Of a stretch of DNA of 64,000 nt, positions 58,288 through 64,000 are shown one piece after another. Within the stretch, counting starts at the first letter, position 1; every line of letters starts with the position of its first letter. Made by a program: the position numbers and the translations under genes. Location: contig NZ_JACEMT010000032.1 in NCBI RefSeq assembly GCF_013868415.1, positions 1 through 64,000 of the forward strand, in the 5' to 3' direction. The notes beneath the pieces are model-generated. The model was not told the origin of the DNA. It did no database searches and was given only the letters and a program-made list of their open reading frames with translations. Source of the stretch: Marinobacterium marinum. Its GTDB lineage: Bacteria; Pseudomonadota; Gammaproteobacteria; Pseudomonadales; Balneatricaceae.

Positions 58288-58671
58288 TTGGACACCTACA
58301 TCATGCTGAAGCACACCCACCTGACCATGGTGGGTCTTAGCATTACGCTGTTTCTGATTCGAGGCCTGTGCATGTATGCCTGGCCCGGAGCACTCAAGGC
58401 TCGCTGGCTCAAGATCACGCCCCATGTGATCGATACGCTGCTGCTGCTCAGCGCCATTGGCCTGATGGTAACCCTGTCCCAGTATCCGCTGACACACCAT
58501 TGGCTCACAGCCAAGGTATTGGGACTGCTGGCCTATATCGGTTTCGGTATCGTTGCGCTCAAGCGGGGACGCAACCTGCGCATCCGTAGTCTGGCCTTTC
58601 TGGCCGCACTGGCCAGTGTCGGCTATGTGCTGGCGGTTGCCATTACGCGCTCCCCTCTGCCGGGATTCTGA
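58288..58671 (+). CDS. SirB2-family membrane protein
   Basis: 127 residues with four membrane helices and the family pattern YIMLKHTHLTMVGLSITLFLIRG...KITPHVIDTLLLLSAIGLM. SirB2 was named as an invasion-gene regulator, but its members are widespread membrane proteins of unclear role. The start is TTG at 58288 with AAGGGG upstream; the first ATG (58303) lacks such a site. It runs opposite to and just past the acyltransferase gene, and converges with the RmlD-like gene. Confidence 0.85.
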   Translation: MDTYIMLKHTHLTMVGLSITLFLIRGLCMYAWPGALKARWLKITPHVIDTLLLLSAIGLMVTLSQYPLTHHWLTAKVLGLLAYIGFGIVALKRGRNLRIRSLAFLAALASVGYVLAVAITRSPLPGF

Positions 58672-58693
58672 GCAGCGCAAGCACGGCGGGTCT

Positions 58694-59605
58694 TCAGGAC
58701 TCGCCGTACAGTTCGCGAATGACCCGCTGCAACTCCACACGCCAGGGCCGCTGACGCACGCCGAATGTCGACAGCAGCTTGCGGCATTTGAGTACCGATG
58801 AAGCCGGTCGCTCGGCCAAAGGATGCAGATCGGCCGTCGATACCGCACGAATGGAAGTCACTTTCAGTTCCTCAAACTGGCGCACGGCCGCCAGTATCGC
58901 CTCACTGAAACCGTACCTGGTGGTTATTTCGGCACCGCAGTAATGGTAGGTTCCCCACACTTCAATCCCACAGGCCAGCTGACGCAGAATGGCCAGCACC
59001 ACACGCGCCACATCATCGGCCGATGTGGGACAACCACGGCGGTCATCCGCTGCTTCCAGCACGCTGTCCTGACGCGCCTGCTCCAGCGTCCGCAACAGGA
59101 AATTATGCCCCCGGCCACTGAATATCCAGCTGACCCGCAAAATCAGATGCTGCGGTTGCAGCTGACGCACCCTTTCCTCACCTTCCCATTTACTGCGGCC
59201 AAAGCGACAAGGCGGTGAAGGCTCGTCATCTTCACTGTAGCCACTGGCATAGTGACCATCAAATACATAATCGGACGAAAGGTGCAGCAGGGGAATACTC
59301 AATTCTGCACAGGCACTCGCCAACAGCCCCGGTCCGTCCCGGTTCACCGCCAGCGCCTGATCGACCTGGCGTTCGGCAGCATCCACACGATTGAAACCGG
59401 CACAGTTGACGACATAATCGGGCAGATGCTTATCCAGCTGTCGGCGAATGTCGTCTTTCGAGGTAATATCCAGCTGACGCCGGTTCAGGGCCACCGGCTC
59501 AATGCCCGGGGTCTTTTCAAGCAATTCGGCAAGAGCATGCCCGACCTGACCGGCGGCCCCGATGATAAGCACTTTGACTGATAGAGTGTACGCGCTGGCG
59601 ATCAT
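58694..59605 (-). CDS. RmlD-like sugar-nucleotide reductase, catalytic Tyr replaced
   Basis: 303 residues of the extended short-chain dehydrogenase family, subgroup dTDP-4-dehydrorhamnose reductase. The N-terminal dinucleotide fold has VLIIGAAGQVGHALAE; HLSSDYVFDG near residue 115 holds the conserved Thr/Ser-Asp-Tyr region. The YxxxK catalytic motif reads FGRSK (CRFGRSKWEGE): the tyrosine is Phe (codon TTT). The enzyme may thus be inactive or altered. No rmlA, B or C genes are near. RBS weak (AAGTCAGT). Confidence 0.85.
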   Translation of the reverse strand: MIASAYTLSVKVLIIGAAGQVGHALAELLEKTPGIEPVALNRRQLDITSKDDIRRQLDKHLPDYVVNCAGFNRVDAAERQVDQALAVNRDGPGLLASACAELSIPLLHLSSDYVFDGHYASGYSEDDEPSPPCRFGRSKWEGEERVRQLQPQHLILRVSWIFSGRGHNFLLRTLEQARQDSVLEAADDRRGCPTSADDVARVVLAILRQLACGIEVWGTYHYCGAEITTRYGFSEAILAAVRQFEELKVTSIRAVSTADLHPLAERPASSVLKCRKLLSTFGVRQRPWRVELQRVIRELYGES

Positions 59606-59811
59606 ACTGACTTGAACTCGAAAGTGGCGCTACAGGCTTTAAACGGATGTAAGGATTGTTTTGAGCATACCCTATTCATGTACGCTACACACCCGCTGCA
59701 GTGCAAAAAAATTGCCTTCGCCCTGTCTGACCAGAACAGACAAGCGACTCTGGAACGGACGCCTCGATGCACTCGCTTCCGCCATCCTGGAAGCCCGAGA
59801 TCAAAAAGCTG
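59606..59811. other. Gap between RmlD-like gene and ssb
   Basis: About 200 bases without a supportable gene; small open frames on both strands have no RBS and no family character. Confidence 0.5.
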
Positions 59812-59832
59812 AAAGCCCCGAAAAACGGGGCT
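59812..59832 (-). terminator. Intrinsic terminator of ssb
   Basis: Minus strand AGCCCCG-TTTTT-CGGGGCT, followed by TTCAGCTTTTT, 46 bases after the ssb stop. Confidence 0.75.
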
Positions 59833-59877
59833 CTCAATAGTCAACGGGAGGCTGTTTTTTGCCGGGGAGCCTGCCCG

Positions 59878-60396
59878 TCAGAAGGGGATGTCATCATCAA
59901 AGTCGTCAAAGCCCGGCGCGGGCTGAGATGCCTGAGGCGCCTGCTGGGGGGCAGACTGCTGAGGCTGCTGCGGCGGCTGACGGCGCGGGGCCTGCTGCTG
60001 CGGCTGTCCATATCCCATGGAATCGCCCTGAGGCGCATAACCACCCGAATCACCACCACCACGACTATCGAGCATCTGCATTTCACTGGCGACGATTTCA
60101 GTCGTGTAACGGTCCTGACCGTCCTGTCCCTGCCATTTGCGAGTACGCAGAGCACCTTCCACATACACCTTGGAACCCTTGCGCAGATATTCACCCGCGA
60201 TTTCGGCCAGACGGTTGAAGAACACGATCCGGTGCCACTCGGTACGTTCCTGCATCTGGCCCGTCTGCTTGTCCTTCCAGCTGTCACTGGTGGCCAGTGT
60301 CACGTTGGTCACCGCATTGCCGTTGGGCATGTAGCGCACCTCGGGATCGCCCCCCAGATTGCCGACAAGAATTACCTTGTTAATACCACGTGCCAT
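59878..60396 (-). CDS. ssb: Single-stranded DNA-binding protein
   Basis: 172 residues: an OB-fold (1-112; [29 protein letters not shown] and [22 protein letters not shown]) then a glycine/glutamine/proline linker rich in QPQQ repeats, ending in the acidic partner-binding tip DFDDDIPF. It coats single-stranded DNA in replication and repair. Divergent from uvrA, as in E. coli. Confidence 0.97.
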   Translation of the reverse strand: MARGINKVILVGNLGGDPEVRYMPNGNAVTNVTLATSDSWKDKQTGQMQERTEWHRIVFFNRLAEIAGEYLRKGSKVYVEGALRTRKWQGQDGQDRYTTEIVASEMQMLDSRGGGDSGGYAPQGDSMGYGQPQQQAPRRQPPQQPQQSAPQQAPQASQPAPGFDDFDDDIPF

Positions 60397-60551
60397 CTCG
60401 TTCTCCCCCCGTTTTCAATTTGCGTGCCAGCAGCATCCTGCCGCTGTATCCAGACGCTCAGAATAGCATACCGCCGGTTGTGATAGTAAGGCCGTTCGAT
60501 ACACCCGACAGGATCAATGCAGCCGCGGTTCAGCCCCCGAGAGCAAAGCTC

Positions 60552-60557
60552 TATAAT
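60552..60557 (+). promoter_or_regulatory. Candidate -10 box of uvrA
   Basis: TATAAT, 32 bases before uvrA; TTCAGC lies at a 17-base spacing as a weak -35. No LexA box is seen in the ssb-uvrA gap. Confidence 0.45.
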
Positions 60558-60588
60558 GGTCCTTTTGCCAGCGGACAGCGGAGCAACA

Positions 60589-63411
60589 ATGGACAAGATT
60601 CTGGTACGGGGTGCTCGCACCCACAACCTGAAGAATGTAGACCTCGACATCCCTCGCGACCAACTGATCGTGATCACCGGATTGTCCGGCTCGGGCAAGT
60701 CATCCCTTGCCTTTGATACGCTCTATGCCGAGGGACAGCGGCGCTACGTGGAGTCACTCTCCACCTATGCCCGCCAGTTTCTGTCCATGATGGAAAAGCC
60801 TGATGTAGACCATATCGAAGGCCTGTCACCGGCCATCTCCATCGAACAAAAGTCCACTTCACATAACCCGCGCTCGACCGTGGGGACCATTACCGAAATT
60901 TACGACTACCTGCGCCTGCTGTTCGCTCGAGCCGGCGAGCCTCGCTGCCCCGAACACAACCTGCCACTCGCTGCACAGACCGTCAGCCAAATGGTTGACC
61001 AGGTTCTGGCCCTGCCGGAAGGCAGCAAGGTGATGCTGTTGGCACCGGTTGTACAAGGCCGCAAGGGTGAACACTTGCACGTTCTAAATCAGTTGCGTAC
61101 CCAGGGTTTCGTGCGCGCCCGCATTGATGGCCTGGTTGTGGACCTGGATGATGCTCCCGCACTGGACAAGAATCGCAAGCACGACATCGAAGTGGTGATC
61201 GACCGCATCAAGGTCCGTGATGACCTGCAAACACGTCTGGCCGAATCCTTTGAAACCGCTCTGGAACTGGCTGACGGTATTGCCAAGGTCGCCCCCATGG
61301 AAGACGGTCTCGACGAGCTGGTGTTTTCCGCCCGCTTTGCCTGCCCAGCCTGCGGTCACAGTATTCAGGAGCTGGAGCCTCGCCTGTTCTCGTTCAACAA
61401 TCCGCACGGCGCCTGTCCCTCCTGCGACGGCCTCGGCGTACGCCAGTATTTCGATCCGCGCAAGCTGGTCCAGGACCCTTCTCTGCCCCTGGCACAGGGA
61501 GCCATTCGCGGCTGGGACAAGCGCAGTCTCTACTACTACCAGCAATTGCAGGCCGTCGCCGATCATTACGGCTTCAACCTGGATACGCCGTTTGAACAAT
61601 TGTCGGAACAACATCGCCACCTCATTCTTGACGGCACCGGCAACGAAGAGGTCGCGTTTTTTTACCGCAACGATCGCGGCGACCGCGTCCAGAAGCTGCA
61701 CCCTTTTGAGGGGGTCCTCAACAACCTGGAACGCCGCTACCGGGAAACCGAATCCGACAGCGTACGGGAAGATCTGGCCAAGTACCTCAATATGCAGCCC
61801 TGCCCATCCTGCCATGGCAGCCGCCTGCGTCGTGATGCTCGCCATGTCTATATCGACGAACAGACCCTGCCCGAAATCGTCTGCCTGCCCATTGGCCAGG
61901 CGCAGCACTACTTCCAGCATCTGCAGCTCAGCGGCAAGCAGGGTGAAATTGCCGACAAGATTCTCAAGGAAATTCGCGACCGTCTGACCTTTCTCGTCAA
62001 CGTCGGGCTGGACTACCTGTCGCTGGAACGCAGTGCCGAAACCCTGTCCGGCGGCGAAGCCCAGCGCATCCGTCTGGCCAGCCAGATCGGTGCCGGACTG
62101 GTGGGCGTCATGTATGTACTGGACGAGCCCTCTATCGGACTGCATCAGCGCGATAACGAACGCCTGCTGCAAACCCTCAAGCATCTGCGTGATCTGGGCA
62201 ACACCGTTATAGTCGTCGAACATGATGAGGATGCGATCCGCATGGCCGACTACCTGATTGATATCGGCCCCGGCGCCGGCGTACATGGTGGACAGGTCAT
62301 TGCTGCAGGTACGCCCGATACCATCATGACAACTTCCGAGTCCATTACCGGGCAGTACCTGAGTGGCACACGTCGCATCGAAGTGCCTCGTGAACGCAAA
62401 CCGGCCGTGCCCGAGCAGACACTGAAGCTGACAGGTGCCCGTGGCAACAATCTCAAAGGCGTCGACCTGGAAATTCCGGTGGGCCTGCTGACCTGTATTA
62501 CCGGTGTGTCAGGCTCAGGCAAATCGACCCTGATCAACAACACGCTGTACCCGGTTGCAGCCACAGAGCTGAACCATGCCACCACGCTGGATGCGGCACC
62601 CCATGATCGCATCGAAGGACTCGACCTGTTCGATAAGGTGATCGATATTGACCAAAGCCCGATCGGGCGTACACCCCGTTCCAACCCGGCGACCTACACC
62701 GGCATTTTCACGCCGATCCGCGAACTTTTTTCCGGCACCAAGGAAGCCCGCTCACGCGGTTATAAACCGGGACGTTTCAGCTTCAACGTCAAGGGCGGGC
62801 GCTGTGAAGCCTGCCAGGGCGACGGCGTGATCAAGGTGGAAATGCACTTCCTGCCCGATGTCTATGTCCCCTGCGATATCTGCAAGGGCAAACGCTACAA
62901 CCGGGAAACTCTGGAAGTGACCTACAAGGGCAAAAGCATAGATGAAGTACTGGAAATGACCGTGGAAGATGCGCGCGAGTTCTTTGACGTGATTCCGGCC
63001 CTGGCCCGTCGCCTGCAGACGCTGATTGACGTTGGCCTGAGCTATATCCGACTCGGCCAGGCTGCAACCACCCTTTCCGGTGGCGAGGCACAGCGTGTCA
63101 AACTGGCGCGCGAGCTGAGCAAGCGTGATACCGGCAAGACTCTGTATATCCTCGACGAACCCACAACCGGCCTGCATTTCTACGATATTCAGCAACTGCT
63201 CAACGTGCTGGACCGACTGCGCGACCACGGCAATACCATCGTGGTAATCGAGCACAACCTGGACGTGATCAAGACCGCCGACTGGATTGTCGACCTGGGC
63301 CCTGAGGGCGGCAGCGGGGGTGGTCAGATCATCGCAACCGGAACGCCCGAGCAGGTTGCGGCACAGGAAGGTTCACATACGGGACGCTTCCTCAAACCCT
63401 TGCTGAACTGA
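60589..63411 (+). CDS. uvrA: Excinuclease ABC subunit A
   Basis: 940 residues with two ABC ATPase modules. Walker A sites are [10 protein letters not shown] near residue 31 and [10 protein letters not shown] near 640; signatures [14 protein letters not shown] and [14 protein letters not shown]; zinc modules have paired CxxC (CPACGH...CPSCDG and CEACQGDG...CDICKG). It recognises DNA damage together with UvrB in nucleotide excision repair. The start at 60589 has CGGAG upstream; the frame to 60517 is not needed. An inverted repeat (CGGGTGCCC/GGGTACCCG) follows the stop, then a strong terminator. Confidence 0.98.
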   Translation: MDKILVRGARTHNLKNVDLDIPRDQLIVITGLSGSGKSSLAFDTLYAEGQRRYVESLSTYARQFLSMMEKPDVDHIEGLSPAISIEQKSTSHNPRSTVGTITEIYDYLRLLFARAGEPRCPEHNLPLAAQTVSQMVDQVLALPEGSKVMLLAPVVQGRKGEHLHVLNQLRTQGFVRARIDGLVVDLDDAPALDKNRKHDIEVVIDRIKVRDDLQTRLAESFETALELADGIAKVAPMEDGLDELVFSARFACPACGHSIQELEPRLFSFNNPHGACPSCDGLGVRQYFDPRKLVQDPSLPLAQGAIRGWDKRSLYYYQQLQAVADHYGFNLDTPFEQLSEQHRHLILDGTGNEEVAFFYRNDRGDRVQKLHPFEGVLNNLERRYRETESDSVREDLAKYLNMQPCPSCHGSRLRRDARHVYIDEQTLPEIVCLPIGQAQHYFQHLQLSGKQGEIADKILKEIRDRLTFLVNVGLDYLSLERSAETLSGGEAQRIRLASQIGAGLVGVMYVLDEPSIGLHQRDNERLLQTLKHLRDLGNTVIVVEHDEDAIRMADYLIDIGPGAGVHGGQVIAAGTPDTIMTTSESITGQYLSGTRRIEVPRERKPAVPEQTLKLTGARGNNLKGVDLEIPVGLLTCITGVSGSGKSTLINNTLYPVAATELNHATTLDAAPHDRIEGLDLFDKVIDIDQSPIGRTPRSNPATYTGIFTPIRELFSGTKEARSRGYKPGRFSFNVKGGRCEACQGDGVIKVEMHFLPDVYVPCDICKGKRYNRETLEVTYKGKSIDEVLEMTVEDAREFFDVIPALARRLQTLIDVGLSYIRLGQAATTLSGGEAQRVKLARELSKRDTGKTLYILDEPTTGLHFYDIQQLLNVLDRLRDHGNTIVVIEHNLDVIKTADWIVDLGPEGGSGGGQIIATGTPEQVAAQEGSHTGRFLKPLLN

Positions 63412-63471
63412 ACGTCACATTCGGGTGCCCGACCGGGTACCCGAGCGCTTCTCTGAGTTATCCACAGACAC

Positions 63472-63503
63472 AAAAAAACCCGGACCTGACGGACCGGGTT
63501 TTT
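63472..63503. terminator. Bidirectional terminator between uvrA and rplQ
   Basis: A-run ACCCGG...CCGGGT T-run with a ten-base loop, serving convergent uvrA and the ribosomal operon that ends in rplQ. Confidence 0.88.
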
Positions 63504-63522
63504 AAATGCTGTGCGGTAGTGA

Positions 63523-63918
63523 TTAATCTTCAGCAGATTCTTCAACTACAGCCTGGCCAGCCGGGCGATCAACCAGCTCAACGTAAGCCATGGGTGCTTT
63601 GTCGCCTGCGCGGTAGCCGCATTTCATAATGCGAACGTAACCACCCGGACGAGTCGCGTAACGCGGGCCCAGTTCGTTGAACAGTTTACCAACAGCTTCG
63701 TTGCTGCGGGTACGGGAGAACGCAAGACGACGGTTAGCAACCGAGTCGGTCTTGGCCAGAGTGATCAGCGGCTCAGCAAAGCGGCGCAGTTCTTTTGCTT
63801 TAGGCAGAGTGGTCTTGATCAGTTCGTGCTCGAACAGAGACACCGCCATATTCTTGAACATCGCTTTGCGGTGAGCACTTGTACGATTCAAGTGTCGACC
63901 AGATTTACGATGGCGCAT
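63523..63918 (-). CDS. rplQ: 50S ribosomal protein L17
   Basis: 131 residues beginning [25 protein letters not shown], the L17 signature, with an acidic C-terminal tail (VVEESAED). It is the last gene of the alpha ribosomal operon, 38 bases after rpoA. Confidence 0.98.
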   Translation of the reverse strand: MRHRKSGRHLNRTSAHRKAMFKNMAVSLFEHELIKTTLPKAKELRRFAEPLITLAKTDSVANRRLAFSRTRSNEAVGKLFNELGPRYATRPGGYVRIMKCGYRAGDKAPMAYVELVDRPAGQAVVEESAED

Positions 63919-63956
63919 TTTCTAAATCCTTTGTAACTAGGGTTACGAAGTCAGAC

Positions 63957-64000
63957 TCAAGAGGCAACCTTGTCATCGCCCTTCAGGCTGGCCGGCGGCC
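63957..64000 (-). CDS. rpoA: RNA polymerase alpha subunit, 3' end only
   Basis: The last 14 codons and stop at the window edge: translation gives PPASLKGDDKVAS, preceded by a partial Trp codon. WPPAS is the end of the alpha C-terminal domain. Position directly before rplQ supports this; the rest lies outside the window. Confidence 0.9.
   Translation of the reverse strand, partial: PPASLKGDDKVAS

Noticed and set aside
59602-59844. Small frames between the RmlD-like gene and ssb
   Set aside because: No RBS, and they overlap each other on opposite strands and run into the ssb terminator.
60397-60588. LexA (SOS) box in the ssb-uvrA gap
   Set aside because: No CTGT-N8-ACAG or close variant is found; the best candidate has the wrong spacing.

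Overview
The window looks like chromosome of a gammaproteobacterium of the Pseudomonadales/Oceanospirillales type. I cannot fix the genus. Protein sequences and gene order both point there: a coxB-coxA-ctaG-coxC-SURF1-ctaA-ctaB respiratory operon, clpB-pgeF-rluD-bamD, thiO-fimT, fkpB-lspA-ileS-ribF-murJ-rpsT, proB-obg-rpmA-rplU-ispB, fabA-fabB and rpoA-rplQ-uvrA-ssb all follow an order I know from Pseudomonas aeruginosa. Most of the window is dense, GC-rich housekeeping sequence with short gaps, ATGA or TGATG gene overlaps and well-formed bidirectional terminators.

Layout. 0.1-8.6 kb: an aa3-type cytochrome c oxidase with its assembly and haem A genes, a Yip1-family membrane protein and a DUF2970 protein. 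8.7-13.2 kb: pssA, three tandem single-domain protoglobins and ilvC. 13.3-18.5 kb: ilvY, diverging from ilvC, and a potFGHI polyamine importer. 18.5-20.7 kb: ilvIH. In P. aeruginosa the order is ilvI-ilvH-ilvC-pssA, so the globins and ilvY-potFGHI look like insertions into that cluster. 21.1-25.2 kb: small uncharacterised genes, rlmJ, a response regulator, the stub of an AAA ATPase gene, a YidB-family protein and a SpoT-like HD hydrolase.

25.2-30.3 kb is the main accessory region: seven same-strand, visibly AT-rich genes of mostly unknown function. Four good, one moderate and two weak attC-like recombination sites lie between and around them. In several cases the stop codon of a gene lies inside, or only a few bases from, the attC end. 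No integrase is present, so this is best read as an orphan integron cassette array (a cluster of attC sites lacking an integrase, CALIN). The cassettes encode a DUF4304 protein, an Excalibur-domain lipoprotein-like or membrane-anchored protein, four membrane proteins (one with a coiled coil and a winged-helix-like tail) and a soluble protein of unknown fold.

30.6-52.3 kb: clpB with a clear sigma-32 promoter, phoX with a possible Pho box, a glycine-zipper protein, pgeF-rluD, bamD, nadE, thiO, one pseudopilin, then lipoprotein signal peptidase, isoleucyl-tRNA synthetase, riboflavin, peptidoglycan-lipid-flippase, ribosomal protein, proline and Obg genes. The pilSR and minor-pilin/ispH genes found here in P. 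aeruginosa are absent. 52.5-64 kb: ispB, tpm, fabA-fabB, two acyltransferases, a SirB2 protein, an RmlD-like protein lacking its catalytic tyrosine, ssb, uvrA, rplQ and the 3' end of rpoA.

All calls come from reading the sequence and the translated proteins. No database search was run. Start codons were chosen by ribosome binding sites, overlaps and family N-termini.
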